This document shows positions 55,504-64,000 of a stretch of 64,000 bases of DNA, in pieces. A program made the position numbers and the translations under genes. The notes under the pieces were generated by a model. It did not search any database, had not been told where the DNA came from, and saw only the letters and a program-made list of their open reading frames with translations. The DNA is from Bacillus rhizoplanae. GTDB taxonomy: Bacteria; Bacillota; Bacilli; Bacillales; Bacillaceae_G. Position 1 is the stretch's first letter, and each line of letters begins with the position of its first letter. The stretch lies in the NCBI RefSeq assembly GCF_917563915.1, contig NZ_CAKJTI010000001.1, forward strand, positions 1 to 64,000, given 5' to 3'.

Positions 55504-56051
55504 TGTATTTTTGCATATACACATGTATCACGTAAACTACCATCAGGAGCAAGGAAGTCATTTTCTAGCGTACCTTCTAGAATAAACTCCAGGCGCTCTG
55601 CTACTAATCGTGCATTTGTATTATTGGCATCACAGCGAATTTCAAGTCGTTTCGCTCTGAGTTTATCGAAGGCGAATTGAATAGCCCCTTTTAATGCTTC
55701 TGTCATATACCCTTGTTTTGTGTAAGAGCTATGAAGCCAGAAGCTGATAGAAAACTTTGGAATATCCCAGTTTTCTGGGTGAAGTGTGAGTGCCCCGATG
55801 AATGTACCTGTTGTTTTATCATATAGATGAAACGGTAATGTTTCTCGAAGTAAAAATTTTCCATGAGCGGCTCTAACTGCTGCTTCTGCCGTTTCTTCAG
55901 TTTCATGTGCAATAGACATCCATGGCTGTAGTTCCTCTAAAGAAGTTTGAATTGCTTCATAAACTTCTGCTCCATCGCCGGGGAACGGTTTACGCACCTG
56001 CAGGCGCTCGGTCTGAAATAATGTTGGAAAATCTAATAATAGTTGTTTCAA
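55500..56051 (-). CDS. RimJ/RimL-type GNAT acetyltransferase
   Basis: This 183-residue acetyltransferase begins TERLQVRKPFPGDGAEVYEAI near 14. Further motifs are GTFIGALTLHPENWDIPKFSISFWLHSSYTKQGYMTEALKGAIQFAF near 90-136 (acetyl-CoA loop) and NNTNARLVAERLEFILEGTLENDFLAPDGSLRDTCVYA near 142. The start is a TTG behind aggaggga. The stop TAA lies in the border of the bcr1-like repeat. Relatives acetylate ribosomal proteins or small amines; the target here is unknown. Confidence 0.85.
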   Translation of the reverse strand: MKQLLLDFPTLFQTERLQVRKPFPGDGAEVYEAIQTSLEELQPWMSIAHETEETAEAAVRAAHGKFLLRETLPFHLYDKTTGTFIGALTLHPENWDIPKFSISFWLHSSYTKQGYMTEALKGAIQFAFDKLRAKRLEIRCDANNTNARLVAERLEFILEGTLENDFLAPDGSLRDTCVYAKIQ

Positions 56052-56175
56052 AAGAAATCCCTCCTATTCTCTACCTTTAAGTTTAGCAAAGTGGCGTGGA
56101 ATTTCAATGCTAATTCGTCATACTTTTTTCTTTCTATCATACATTTTAGTAAGAGGAAGAACGGGGGGACGTAAT

Positions 56176-56826
56176 ATGCTGAGGAAATCGTCTTGGCAAG
56201 ATCGTGTAACATATCATGTACAGGAACACGCTTCATTATATGTATTTGTAGCTGTCCTTTTATTAATGGGAGTTATTTTTGGAGCGATCCTTGTGAATAG
56301 TTTACAAATAAGTCAAAAACAAGATTTGTATTTTTATTTAAGTCGTTTTTTTGGACAAGTTTCCAAAGGGCAATTTGCAAATGCAGGTGAGATGTTTCGT
56401 GAAAGCTACTTATCACAACTGAAATATATTGGTTTTATTTGGATTTTAGGTATTTCCATTATTGGTTTGCCTCTTATTTTTATTTTATTATTTTTAAAAG
56501 GAGTGGTTGTTGGATTTACAGTAGGTTTCTTAGTAAGTCAACTTGGTTGGAACGGCTTATTATTAGCATTTGTGGCTGTACTTCCACAAAATTTAATTAT
56601 TATCCCAACATTTCTTATTATGACGACGATCGCCGCTAGCTTTTCCTTGCGCATGATTCGTCATCAATTTATTCGAAAAGTAAATGAGCCTCTATTACCA
56701 CTTTTTATCCGCTACACTTGCTTTTTTCTTATTATCGGTGCAGCGCTAGCGATTGCTTCAGGGATTGAAGCTTATGCATCGCCAATTTTTATGAAACAAG
56801 TCATGGAGACTATTAACAAAAAATAA
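56176..56826 (+). CDS. spoIIM: Stage II sporulation protein M
   Basis: SpoIIM is part of the SpoIIDMP machine that drives peptidoglycan work in engulfment. It has 216 residues with five membrane helices. The N-terminal RKSSWQDRVTYHVQEHASLYVFVAVLLLMGVIFGAILVNSL and FVAVLPQNLIIIPTFLI near 137 are family-typical. The ATG at 56176 has gggggga before it; the frame extends to 56107 without support. Its place before fur matches B. subtilis. Confidence 0.92.
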   Translation: MLRKSSWQDRVTYHVQEHASLYVFVAVLLLMGVIFGAILVNSLQISQKQDLYFYLSRFFGQVSKGQFANAGEMFRESYLSQLKYIGFIWILGISIIGLPLIFILLFLKGVVVGFTVGFLVSQLGWNGLLLAFVAVLPQNLIIIPTFLIMTTIAASFSLRMIRHQFIRKVNEPLLPLFIRYTCFFLIIGAALAIASGIEAYASPIFMKQVMETINKK

Positions 56827-56834
56827 TTATATTT

Positions 56835-56849
56835 TGATAATTATTATCA
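56835..56849 (+). promoter_or_regulatory. Fur box upstream of fur
   Basis: TGATAATTATTATCA is a perfect 7-1-7 inverted repeat and matches the Bacillus Fur consensus. It lies 23 bases before the -35 of the fur promoter, so autoregulation is likely; PerR or Zur boxes differ. Confidence 0.75.
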
Positions 56850-56871
56850 AGTAATTTTGATTATTTTTCTT

Positions 56872-56899
56872 TTGACAGTTTCCCTTCTTCTGATATAAT
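56872..56899 (+). promoter_or_regulatory. SigA promoter of fur
   Basis: TTGACA at 56872-56877 and TATAAT at 56894-56899 with a 16-base spacer lie 34 bases before the start codon. Confidence 0.8.
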
Positions 56900-56933
56900 G
56901 GGGTAAGAGTGGCGAGGGAGGGAGTAGTACCGA

Positions 56934-57389
56934 ATGGAAGAAAGAATTGATCGAATTAAAAAGCAATTGCATGCAGCGAGTTATAAGTTAACACCACAAC
57001 GTGAAGCTACGGTTCGCGTGCTGCTAGAAAATGAAGAAGACCATTTAAGCGCGGAAGATGTTTACCTCCTTGTAAAAGAAAAGTCGCCAGAGATCGGACT
57101 TGCAACCGTCTATCGGACTTTGGAATTATTATCCGAGTTAAAGATTGTCGACAAGATTAATTTCGGTGACGGTGTTTCGCGCTATGATCTAAGACAAGAA
57201 GGTGCATCACGTTTTCATCATCATTTAATTTGTACAGAATGTGGTGCAGTAGAAGAAATTCAAGAAGATTTACTTTGTGAAGTAGAAAAAAGAGTAGAAA
57301 ATGAGTGGCGCTTTAAAGTCAAAGACCATCGTTTAACGTTCCATGGTATTTGTGAGAAGTGTCAAGAAAAATTAACAGAAGAAAGTTAA
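56934..57389 (+). CDS. fur: Ferric uptake regulator
   Basis: Fur is the iron-responsive repressor of uptake genes. It has 151 residues. The winged helix runs from YKLTPQREATVRVLLENEEDHLSAEDVYLLVKEKSPEIGLATVYRTLELL (17-66). Metal ligands are FHHHLICTECGAVEEI near 92-107 and the second Cys pair CEKCQEKL near 139. Gene order before yqzK and xerD identifies it as Fur rather than PerR or Zur. A gagggaggg site precedes the ATG. Confidence 0.93.
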   Translation: MEERIDRIKKQLHAASYKLTPQREATVRVLLENEEDHLSAEDVYLLVKEKSPEIGLATVYRTLELLSELKIVDKINFGDGVSRYDLRQEGASRFHHHLICTECGAVEEIQEDLLCEVEKRVENEWRFKVKDHRLTFHGICEKCQEKLTEES

Positions 57390-57422
57390 CCTTTTCCTAT
57401 TTAGTTAGGAAGAGGTTTTTTT
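57388..57422 (+). terminator. Terminator after fur
   Basis: AACCTTTTCCTA/TAGGAAGAGGTT with one wobble, then seven T. A GACTCCCC...GGCGGGAGT hairpin at about 57430-57480 follows and may be a decayed bcr1 arm. Confidence 0.75.
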
Positions 57423-57551
57423 ATTACAAATAGGTAAGACTCCCCGACTTAAGATTTTAGCGAGAGAAGTGGCGGGAGTTTTCATAATTAGGTATAAATG
57501 ATGAAAAGCTTGGCATATGTTGTAATAACATAAATTTTGGAGGAATTTACA

Positions 57552-57782
57552 ATGAGCCGAGCAATTAAAGTTATTTTTGATGGTACGAAAGTATTTTTAT
57601 TGTTTATTAGTTGTACCATTTTGTTTTATTTCGCTATACTATGGATAAATGAAGAGTATGAAAGTTATCATCGTTATGAAAAGCCTAAAGAAGAAATGGT
57701 AGAAAAAGTATCTGAAACAGAGGAGCCTGTGAAAGATGCTTTCGTCAACAGAATGATTTTTTTCTATGAAAATGGGGAGTAG
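57552..57782 (+). CDS. yqzK: YqzK-like small membrane protein (DUF4227)
   Basis: This 76-residue protein has one membrane helix (VFLLFISCTILFYFAILWI) and an acidic tail. It sits between fur and xerD as B. subtilis yqzK does. The ATG at 57552 follows tttggagga; an upstream frame start at 57537 overlaps that site. Its function is unknown. It ends 6 bases before xerD. Confidence 0.78.
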   Translation: MSRAIKVIFDGTKVFLLFISCTILFYFAILWINEEYESYHRYEKPKEEMVEKVSETEEPVKDAFVNRMIFFYENGE

Positions 57783-57788
57783 AGAAGA

Positions 57789-58679
57789 TTGGAAGATCAA
57801 TTACAAGACTTTATTCATTATATGGTTGTTGAAAAAGGATTAGCTCAAAATACAGTTGTATCATATGAGCGTGATCTAAAAAGTTATACGAAGTATTTAC
57901 AAAAAGTAGAACAAATCACATCTTTTCATGATGTAGCGCGCATGCATATTGTGAACTTTTTACATCATCTAAAAGATAATGGGAAATCTTCGAAAACGAT
58001 GGCACGTCACATTGCATCTGTACGGTCGTTTCATCAATTTTTATTGCGTGAACGTGTTGTGGAACATGACCCGTCTGTACATATTGAAACGCCTCAAGGT
58101 GAGCGTAAATTACCAAAAGTATTATCGATTAATGAGGTAGAAGCACTATTGCAAATACCGAAAAGAACGAGTGCATTTGGGATTCGTGATAAGGCTATGT
58201 TAGAGTTATTATATGCAACAGGATTACGTGTTTCTGAATTAATTGAATTAAACTTATCAGATGTACATTTAACAATGGGCTTTGTTCGTTGCGTCGGAAA
58301 GGGAAATAAAGAGAGAATTATCCCTCTCGGTAGTTTAGCGACAGAAGCGATTCAGTATTATATTGAAAAAGGAAGACCGGAACTCTTAGGAAAGAAAATG
58401 GTCGAAGCACTCTTTTTAAATCATCATGGAAACCGTTTATCTCGCCAAGGGTTTTGGAAGATTTTAAAAAGGCTTGCACAAGAAGCAAATATTCAAAAAG
58501 AACTTACACCGCATACATTGCGCCATTCCTTTGCAACGCACTTATTAGAGAATGGAGCAGATTTAAGGGCAGTACAAGAAATGCTTGGCCATGCTGATAT
58601 TTCGACAACACAAATTTATACACATGTTTCAAAAGCTAGATTAAAAGATGTATATAAACAGTTTCATCCAAGGGCATGA
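57789..58679 (+). CDS. xerD: Site-specific tyrosine recombinase XerD
   Basis: XerD resolves chromosome dimers at dif. It has 296 residues. The core-binding domain covers about 1-90. The catalytic domain shows the first Arg in [15 protein letters not shown] near 145, Lys in [12 protein letters not shown] near 169, HxxR in [47 protein letters not shown] near 240-286, with the nucleophile Tyr in QIYTHV. The start is a TTG just after yqzK with a weak agagaag site. The terminator stem overlaps the stop. Confidence 0.93.
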   Translation: MEDQLQDFIHYMVVEKGLAQNTVVSYERDLKSYTKYLQKVEQITSFHDVARMHIVNFLHHLKDNGKSSKTMARHIASVRSFHQFLLRERVVEHDPSVHIETPQGERKLPKVLSINEVEALLQIPKRTSAFGIRDKAMLELLYATGLRVSELIELNLSDVHLTMGFVRCVGKGNKERIIPLGSLATEAIQYYIEKGRPELLGKKMVEALFLNHHGNRLSRQGFWKILKRLAQEANIQKELTPHTLRHSFATHLLENGADLRAVQEMLGHADISTTQIYTHVSKARLKDVYKQFHPRA

Positions 58680-58694
58680 GTGTTCATGCCCTTT
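58670..58694 (+). terminator. Terminator of xerD
   Basis: AAGGGCATGA/TCATGCCCTT around GTGT, followed by TTT; the stop is in the stem. Confidence 0.75.
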
Positions 58695-58702
58695 TACTTA
58701 TT

Positions 58703-58855
58703 ATAAAGTGAAACTTCCATCAGTGGGGAGGCATCCCCCACTGATAGTTAGTTGAACCAATAGGGCACATGCCAGCAGTTATTCCCCAACTATCTTCCTC
58801 GCTTCTCTTTTAATCTTGAGGTCGGGGTCTTACTGCCCCAAAATAGCGGGATAAA
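58703..58855 (-). repeat. bcr1-like intergenic repeat, full length, reverse orientation
   Basis: The 153-base copy runs from ATAAAGTGAAACTTCCATCAG to CGGGATAAA on the plus strand. It has all three stems, including CCATCAGTGGGGAGG/CCCCCACTGATAG and the GGTCGGGG arm. Both ATAAA borders are intact. Confidence 0.8.
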
Positions 58856-58966
58856 ATGAAAGCACTTCACAAAAACTTCACAAACATTTCGTACATTGTT
58901 TTCAGCAGAAGGCTAGAATATGAACGTATATTTCCTCTATACTAAGATAGGAAGAAGGAGGAAGTT

Positions 58967-59704
58967 ATGATGAAAAAACTTTTAATTACATTATTTATCA
59001 CAATGCTAGCGTTAGCTGGTTGTAATACGAAATCGGACGAGACAACGAAAAAGAATAAGTCGCTTGAAGAAGTAAAGGTAGAAATAAAAACGAACCCTGA
59101 AACATTAAAGCCGAATGAAAAAGTAGAAGTACAAGCAACTGTTACACAAGGGAAAGAAAAAGTAACAGATGCAGATGATGTAAAGTTTGAAATTTGGAAA
59201 GATGGTGAAGAGAAAAAAGAAATGCTAGACGCGAAGAATAAAGGTAACGGTGTTTATGCAATCGATAAAACATTCCCATCTGATGGTGTTTATCATATTA
59301 TCGCACATACAAATGCACGTGATATGCATGTGATGCCAGAAGTAAAAGTGGCTGTTGGAAATGCAAAAGTTGAGGATACAAAAAAAGAAACAGATGGTCA
59401 TCATGAGGAAGGCCATGACGGTACAATGATTCACTTGATGGCAGACGGCGTAAAAGCAAATACAGAGTCTACAATGAAAGTACATGTAAAACAAAAAGAA
59501 GAAGCATTAACTGGTGCGGAAGTTCAACTTGAAATTTGGAAAGACGGTGCAGAAAAGCATGAGTTTATTCCAGCAAAAGAAGGTAACAAAGGCGAGTATA
59601 CAAGTACTTATACATTTAAAGAAGTAGGAACATATACAGTGAAGGTTCATGTGAGAAAAGGTGATCTTCATGATCATAAAGAAGAAACAGTTGAAGTGAA
59701 ATAA
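58967..59704 (+). CDS. Lipoprotein with two YtkA/FixH-like domains
   Basis: This 245-residue lipoprotein has a signal ending LALAGC (Cys19). Two similar beta-sandwich domains follow: KVEIKTNPETLKPNEKVEVQATVT...FEIWKDGEEKKEM near 32-85 and IHLMADGVKANTESTMKVHVK...LEIWKDGAEKHEF near 150-205. A His-rich linker (ETDGHHEEGHDGTMIH) joins them, and the tail has DLHDHKEE, so metal binding is possible. The domain type is that of YtkA-like proteins. A gaaggaggaag site precedes the ATG. Confidence 0.82.
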   Translation: MMKKLLITLFITMLALAGCNTKSDETTKKNKSLEEVKVEIKTNPETLKPNEKVEVQATVTQGKEKVTDADDVKFEIWKDGEEKKEMLDAKNKGNGVYAIDKTFPSDGVYHIIAHTNARDMHVMPEVKVAVGNAKVEDTKKETDGHHEEGHDGTMIHLMADGVKANTESTMKVHVKQKEEALTGAEVQLEIWKDGAEKHEFIPAKEGNKGEYTSTYTFKEVGTYTVKVHVRKGDLHDHKEETVEVK

Positions 59705-59738
59705 AAAAACGGCTCTTTTAAAGAGCTGTTTTTTTATT
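59705..59738 (+). terminator. Terminator after the YtkA-like lipoprotein gene
   Basis: AAAAACGGCTCTTTTAAAGAGCTGTTTTT forms a stem with one wobble and a T run. Confidence 0.82.
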
Positions 59739-59841
59739 TGTATGTCGAGAAATATATATCGGTTTCATTAGCGCTTCTAGGTAGAATAGATTACAATGAA
59801 AATGTGAAAAAAATAAGAAATGTAATAAAAATTTCTTAAAA

Positions 59842-59888
59842 GGAAAGCGTAAACATGTTATGATAGCAACAGGAGATGTCTGACATCT
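59842..59888 (+). promoter_or_regulatory. Control region of deoB-punA-pdp: cre-like site and palindrome
   Basis: GGAAAGCGTAAACA (59842-59855) matches the CcpA cre consensus at 13 of 14 positions and abuts a TATGAT -10 near 59860. AGATGTC-T-GACATCT (59874-59888) is a perfect 15-base palindrome just after the likely transcription start and resembles a GntR- or DeoR-type operator. Both roles are inferred. Confidence 0.5.
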
Positions 59889-59963
59889 GACTTGGGAGAA
59901 AAGGGAAGTTTTTACATCGATTTGAACATACTACATAAGTAGCATATATAGGAGGTTACAGCT

Positions 59964-61148
59964 GTGAATAAATATAAACGTATTTTTCTTATCGTAATGG
60001 ACTCCGTAGGAATTGGAGAAGCACCAGATGCTGAGAAATATGGCGATAAAGGTTCTGACACACTTGGCCATATTGCAGAGCATATGAACGGATTACAAAT
60101 GCCAAACATGATGAAATTAGGTCTTGGTAACATCCGTGAAATGAAAGGGATTGCAAAAGCAGAGAAGCCACTTGCATATTATACAAAAATGCAAGAAAAA
60201 TCTATGGGAAAAGATACAATGACAGGCCATTGGGAAATTATGGGTCTTTACATTGATACACCGTTTCAAGTATTCCCAGAAGGGTTCCCGAAAGAATTAC
60301 TTGATGAGTTAGAAGCGAAAACAGGACGTAAAATTATTGGGAATAAACCAGCTTCTGGAACGGGAATTTTGGATGAACTTGGACAGGAACATATGGAAAC
60401 TGGCGCATTAATTGTGTACACATCTGCTGATAGCGTATTACAAATTGCTGCTCATGAAGAAGTTGTACCGCTTGAAGAACTATATAACATTTGTAAAATT
60501 GCACGTGAGTTAACACTTGATGAAAAATATATGGTAGGTCGTGTGATTGCTCGTCCATTCGTTGGGGAGCCAGGAAACTTCACACGTACGCCAAACCGTC
60601 ATGATTACGCACTAAAACCATTTGGTCGTACGGTAATGAATGAATTAAAAGATAGTGACTATGATGTTATTGCAATTGGTAAAATCTCTGATATTTATGA
60701 TGGAGAAGGTGTAACGCAATCTCTTCGTACAAAATCTAACATGGATGGCATGGATAAGCTTGCAGATACAGTGAATATGGACTTTACAGGTTTAAGCTTT
60801 GTAAATCTTGTTGACTTTGATGCACTATTCGGTCATCGTCGTGATCCTCAAGGTTATGGAGATGCACTGCAAGAATATGATGCACGTCTTCCTGAAGTAC
60901 TTGAGAAGTTAAAAGAAGACGACTTGTTAATTATTACAGCTGACCATGGTAATGACCCAATTCACCACGGTACAGACCATACACGTGAATATGTACCATT
61001 ATTAGCATATAGTCCAAGCATGAAAGATGGCGGAAAAGAATTACCGCTTCGTCAAACATTTGCTGATATCGGTGCCACAGTTGCAGAAAACTTCGGTGTA
61101 ACAATGCCGAAATACGGAAAAAGCTTTTTGAACGAGTTAGATAAATAA
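59964..61148 (+). CDS. deoB: Phosphopentomutase
   Basis: DeoB interconverts (deoxy)ribose 1- and 5-phosphate. It has 394 residues of the alkaline phosphatase fold. [28 protein letters not shown] near 10-37 and [12 protein letters not shown] near 84 bind metal and phosphate; the late ITADHGNDP near 322 and [13 protein letters not shown] near 333 complete the site. The start is a GTG behind aggaggtt. It heads deoB-punA-pdp (13- and 7-base gaps). Confidence 0.95.
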   Translation: MNKYKRIFLIVMDSVGIGEAPDAEKYGDKGSDTLGHIAEHMNGLQMPNMMKLGLGNIREMKGIAKAEKPLAYYTKMQEKSMGKDTMTGHWEIMGLYIDTPFQVFPEGFPKELLDELEAKTGRKIIGNKPASGTGILDELGQEHMETGALIVYTSADSVLQIAAHEEVVPLEELYNICKIARELTLDEKYMVGRVIARPFVGEPGNFTRTPNRHDYALKPFGRTVMNELKDSDYDVIAIGKISDIYDGEGVTQSLRTKSNMDGMDKLADTVNMDFTGLSFVNLVDFDALFGHRRDPQGYGDALQEYDARLPEVLEKLKEDDLLIITADHGNDPIHHGTDHTREYVPLLAYSPSMKDGGKELPLRQTFADIGATVAENFGVTMPKYGKSFLNELDK

Positions 61149-61161
61149 GGAGGAATATCAA

Positions 61162-61983
61162 ATGAATCGCGAGTTAATTTCAAAATCTGCTACATATTTA
61201 AAAGGGAAATTTCAAGAAACACCAACAGTAGGGTTAATCCTTGGTTCAGGTCTAGGTGTATTAGCTGATGAAATCGAAAATGCAGTAGCTGTACCGTACA
61301 GTGAAATTCCTGAGTTTCCTGTATCTACTGTAGAAGGCCATGCTGGTCAACTTGTATTTGGTACACTTCAAGGTGTTACAGTTGTAGCAATGCAAGGTCG
61401 TTTCCATTACTATGAAGGATATGATATGCAAAAAGTAACATTCCCAGTTCGTGTTATGAAAGAGTTAGGAGTAGAAGCAGTTATCGTTACAAACGCAGCC
61501 GGTGGTGTAAATACATCATTTGAGCCAGGCGATTTAATGTTAATTTCAGATCACATTAACTTTATGGGACACAATCCATTAATCGGACCAAATGATTCTG
61601 AGATGGGTGTACGTTTCCCTGATATGTCTGAAGCATACAGTAAAGACCTTCGTAAAATGGCAAAACAAGTTGCTGCTGATTTAAATATTAAAGTACAAGA
61701 AGGCGTATATGTTGCGATGACAGGTCCTGTATATGAAACACCTGCAGAAATTCGTATGATTCGTACAATTGGCGGTGATGCAGTCGGAATGTCAACTGTC
61801 CCAGAAGTTATTGTCGCTGGTCATGCTGGTATGAAAGTACTTGGTATTTCTTGTATTTCAAATATGGCAGCTGGAATTTTAGATCAGCCGCTTCATCATG
61901 ATGAAGTAATTGAAACAACAGAGCGTGTAAAAGCAAACTTCTTAGCACTTGTAAAAGCAATTGTAAAACAAATGAAGGGGTGA
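61162..61983 (+). CDS. punA: Purine nucleoside phosphorylase (trimeric type)
   Basis: This enzyme splits guanosine and inosine with phosphate. It has 273 residues of the trimeric PNP class (B. subtilis PupG). [16 protein letters not shown] near 24, [11 protein letters not shown] near 56, [10 protein letters not shown] near 76, TNAAGGVN near 108, and [11 protein letters not shown] near 211 are diagnostic. A aaggagga site precedes the ATG. Its product ribose 1-phosphate feeds DeoB. Confidence 0.94.
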   Translation: MNRELISKSATYLKGKFQETPTVGLILGSGLGVLADEIENAVAVPYSEIPEFPVSTVEGHAGQLVFGTLQGVTVVAMQGRFHYYEGYDMQKVTFPVRVMKELGVEAVIVTNAAGGVNTSFEPGDLMLISDHINFMGHNPLIGPNDSEMGVRFPDMSEAYSKDLRKMAKQVAADLNIKVQEGVYVAMTGPVYETPAEIRMIRTIGGDAVGMSTVPEVIVAGHAGMKVLGISCISNMAAGILDQPLHHDEVIETTERVKANFLALVKAIVKQMKG

Positions 61984-61990
61984 GTTCACA

Positions 61991-63295
61991 ATGAGAATGG
62001 TGGACCTAATTGCAAAAAAACGTGATGACAAAGCATTAACGACAGAAGAAATTAATTTTATCATTGAAGGCTACACAAATGGTGATATTCCAGATTACCA
62101 AATGAGTTCACTTGCAATGGCAATTTTCTTCCAAGATATGAATGAGCAGGAACGTGCTGATTTAACGATGGCAATGGTAAATAGCGGCGATACAATTGAT
62201 TTATCAGCGATCGAAGGAGTAAAAGTAGATAAACATTCAACAGGTGGTGTTGGTGATACAACTACGCTTGTGTTAGGTCCATTAGTGGCTGCTTTAGGTG
62301 TACCAGTTGCGAAAATGTCTGGTCGTGGTCTTGGGCATACAGGTGGTACGATTGATAAATTAGAAGCAGTTCCGGGGTTTCATGTAGAAATTGAAAACGA
62401 GGAATTTATTCGTCTTGTAAATGAAAATAAAATTGCTGTTATTGGTCAAAGCGGAAACTTAACACCTGCTGACAAAAAGTTATATGCACTTCGTGATGTA
62501 ACGGCAACGGTAAACTCTATTCCGTTAATTGCAAGCTCTATTATGAGTAAAAAAATTGCAGCTGGTGCGGATGCAATCGTTCTTGATGTCAAAACAGGTG
62601 CGGGTGCATTTATGAAAACGGACGAGGACGCGAAGCAATTAGCTGAAGCAATGGTTCGCATCGGTAACAATGTTGGCCGTAAAACAATGGCAGTTATTTC
62701 TGATATGAGTCAGCCGCTTGGTGAGGCAATCGGTAACGCTTTAGAAGTGAAAGAAGCGATTGATACATTGCAAGGAAAAGGGCCAAAAGACTTAGAAGAT
62801 TTATGTTTAACGCTTGGAAGTCAAATGGTGTACCTAGCTGGACATGCTTCTTCTTTAGAAAATGCGCGTGAAAAGCTAATCGAAGTCATGAACAACGGAA
62901 AAGCACTAGAAGCATTTAAAACGTTCTTAGCAGCACAAGGCGGCGACGCTTCAGTTGTAGATGATCCTTCTAAATTGCCACAAGCACAATATAAGATTGA
63001 AGTAGAGGCAAAAGAAGATGGATATGTATCTGAAATCGTTGCAGATGAAATTGGAACAGCAGCAATGCTTTTAGGAGCAGGTCGTGCAACGAAAGAATCT
63101 GAAATCGATTTAGCAGTTGGACTTATGCTTCGTAAAAAAGTGGGCGATAGCGTGAAGAAAGGTGAATCGCTTGTAACAATTTACGCGAACCGTGAAAATG
63201 TAGAAGACGTAAAACAAAAAATTTACGAAAACATGAAGGTATCTGCAGAGCATGTAGATGCACCAAAGTTAGTACATGGCATTGTAGAGAAATAA
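61991..63295 (+). CDS. pdp: Pyrimidine-nucleoside phosphorylase
   Basis: This enzyme phosphorolyses uridine and thymidine. It has 434 residues. The family signature [48 protein letters not shown] is near 78-125, with [46 protein letters not shown] near 164-210. The C-terminal domain is complete. It lies 7 bases after punA with a gaaggggtga site and ends the operon. Confidence 0.94.
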   Translation: MRMVDLIAKKRDDKALTTEEINFIIEGYTNGDIPDYQMSSLAMAIFFQDMNEQERADLTMAMVNSGDTIDLSAIEGVKVDKHSTGGVGDTTTLVLGPLVAALGVPVAKMSGRGLGHTGGTIDKLEAVPGFHVEIENEEFIRLVNENKIAVIGQSGNLTPADKKLYALRDVTATVNSIPLIASSIMSKKIAAGADAIVLDVKTGAGAFMKTDEDAKQLAEAMVRIGNNVGRKTMAVISDMSQPLGEAIGNALEVKEAIDTLQGKGPKDLEDLCLTLGSQMVYLAGHASSLENAREKLIEVMNNGKALEAFKTFLAAQGGDASVVDDPSKLPQAQYKIEVEAKEDGYVSEIVADEIGTAAMLLGAGRATKESEIDLAVGLMLRKKVGDSVKKGESLVTIYANRENVEDVKQKIYENMKVSAEHVDAPKLVHGIVEK

Positions 63296-63323
63296 GATAA
63301 AGTGAAATGCTAATCAGCAGTAT

Positions 63324-63360
63324 AAAAAAAGCTATGGAGTTTTCTCTTTAGCTTTTTTTG
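63324..63360 (+). terminator. Terminator of deoB-punA-pdp
   Basis: AAAAAAAGCTA pairs with TAGCTTTTTTT across a 14-base loop. A short ATAAAGTGAAA...GTATAAA stretch at 63297-63327 may be a last remnant of a bcr1-like repeat. Confidence 0.75.
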
Positions 63361-63384
63361 CTTATAATAATAATGGGTGAAACT

Positions 63385-64000
63385 ATGATAAGAATTTGTG
63401 CAGTAACAAAAGAAAATGAAGTATTATATGATTTGTCATTAGAAGAAACAAAGCGAGAAGATATTGTGTGGTTTTGGCTAGATTTATGTAAACCGACGAA
63501 AGAAGAGTATACATATATTTTACAAGACTATTTCAAATTCCATCCCCTTGCGATTGAAGATTGTTTAGAATATGTACAGAGGCCAAAGGTTGACTTTTAT
63601 GAAGGGTATCACTTTTTAGTTCTTCATGCTTTTAGTGAAGATGGATTAGAGCCGCATGAAATTGATTTATTCGTTAGTGATCATTTTGTTGTATCCTTTC
63701 ACTTTTCGCACAATAAGGCGATTGAACGAGCATGGAATAAACTTGGGGAAAGACAACGTATAAAGAGAAGCACTCTTCATGTAACGCATACAATTATTGA
63801 CCAAATTGTCGATGATTATTTTGCTCCGGTATATTATATTGAAGATCATTTAAATGCAATTGATGACAATTTAACAGGGGATATAGCAAGTACTGTATTA
63901 GAAGAGGTATTTGATATTCGCTCTGATTTATCAAAATTACGAAGAACAATTGTACCAATGCGCGATTTATTGTATCGTATTTTAAATTCAACGCGTTTTC
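63385..64000 (+). CDS. CorA family Mg2+/divalent cation transporter (partial, runs off the window)
   Basis: The frame starts at an ATG behind tgggtga and stays open for 205 codons to the window end, so the 3' part is missing. VWFWLDLCKPTKEE near 28, HPLAIEDCLEYVQRPKVDFYEGYHFLVLHAF near 55-85, and the long helices IIDQIVDDYFAPVYYIEDHLNAIDDNL and FDIRSDLSKLRRTIVPMRDLLYRIL fit the cytoplasmic funnel of CorA. The GMN pore motif would lie beyond the window. The transported ion is not fixed without it. Confidence 0.85.
   Translation, partial: MIRICAVTKENEVLYDLSLEETKREDIVWFWLDLCKPTKEEYTYILQDYFKFHPLAIEDCLEYVQRPKVDFYEGYHFLVLHAFSEDGLEPHEIDLFVSDHFVVSFHFSHNKAIERAWNKLGERQRIKRSTLHVTHTIIDQIVDDYFAPVYYIEDHLNAIDDNLTGDIASTVLEEVFDIRSDLSKLRRTIVPMRDLLYRILNSTRF

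Overview
The window is low-GC Firmicute chromosome and reads as a member of the Bacillus cereus group; the species is not settled from sequence alone. Evidence: gene order follows the B. subtilis yqiXYZ(artPQR)-yqjA ... yqjE-dinB(yqjH)-rnz(yqjK)-yqjL-proI(yqjO)-yqjPQ ... yqkC-yqkD-yqkE-yqkF-mciZ-nudF-spoIIM-fur-yqzK-xerD-deoB-punA backbone, with B. cereus-type insertions (argCJBDF, bioADFHCB, ribDEBAH, sdaAB/AA, NhaC, two secreted 5'-nucleotidases) and many copies of a TTTAT-bounded intergenic repeat that matches what is known of the bcr1 family of that group.

Layout. 1-2.3 kb: arginine-type ABC importer with an ARG-box-like site upstream. 2.3-5.8 kb: yqjA-like membrane protein, L,D-transpeptidase, the miniprotein Prli42 and a PepT-like peptidase. 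5.8-7.65 kb: an IscB (HNH/RuvC nuclease) element with an upstream putative omegaRNA, inserted in the 5' end of a small membrane-protein gene. 7.7-12.9 kb: SOS-controlled DNA polymerase IV, small hypothetical and lipoprotein genes, an alpha/beta hydrolase and RNase Z. 13-18 kb: serine dehydratase, proline synthesis (proI), metallo-hydrolase and SDR. 18-23.3 kb: argCJBDF behind a strong promoter and ARG box. 23.4-30 kb: DUF2062, MarR, SGNH hydrolase, LPXTG 5'-nucleotidase and an NhaC antiporter behind a T-box leader with a duplicated antiterminator/terminator. 30-37 kb: biotin operon with a BirA operator, flanked by two related small secreted proteins. 37-41 kb: riboflavin operon (minus strand) behind an FMN riboswitch. 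41-54.7 kb: paired CrcB fluoride channels, a CDGSH protein, hydrolases, a cation antiporter, a LacI regulator, a second 5'-nucleotidase, oxidoreductases and the tiny FtsZ inhibitor MciZ. 54.7-64 kb: nudF, an acetyltransferase, spoIIM, fur, yqzK, xerD, a YtkA-like lipoprotein, the deoB-punA-pdp nucleoside salvage operon, and a CorA-type transporter cut by the window end.

No rRNA, tRNA, CRISPR array or prophage was seen. The most notable items are the IscB insertion, whose host gene and donor-site guide can be reconstructed; the bcr1-like repeats, whose stems differ between copies but stay paired and whose ends supply stop codons to neighbouring genes; the tandem T-box module before nhaC; and several genes below 60 codons (prli42, mciZ, a Tyr-rich peptide, a 77-codon frame lacking a start codon).
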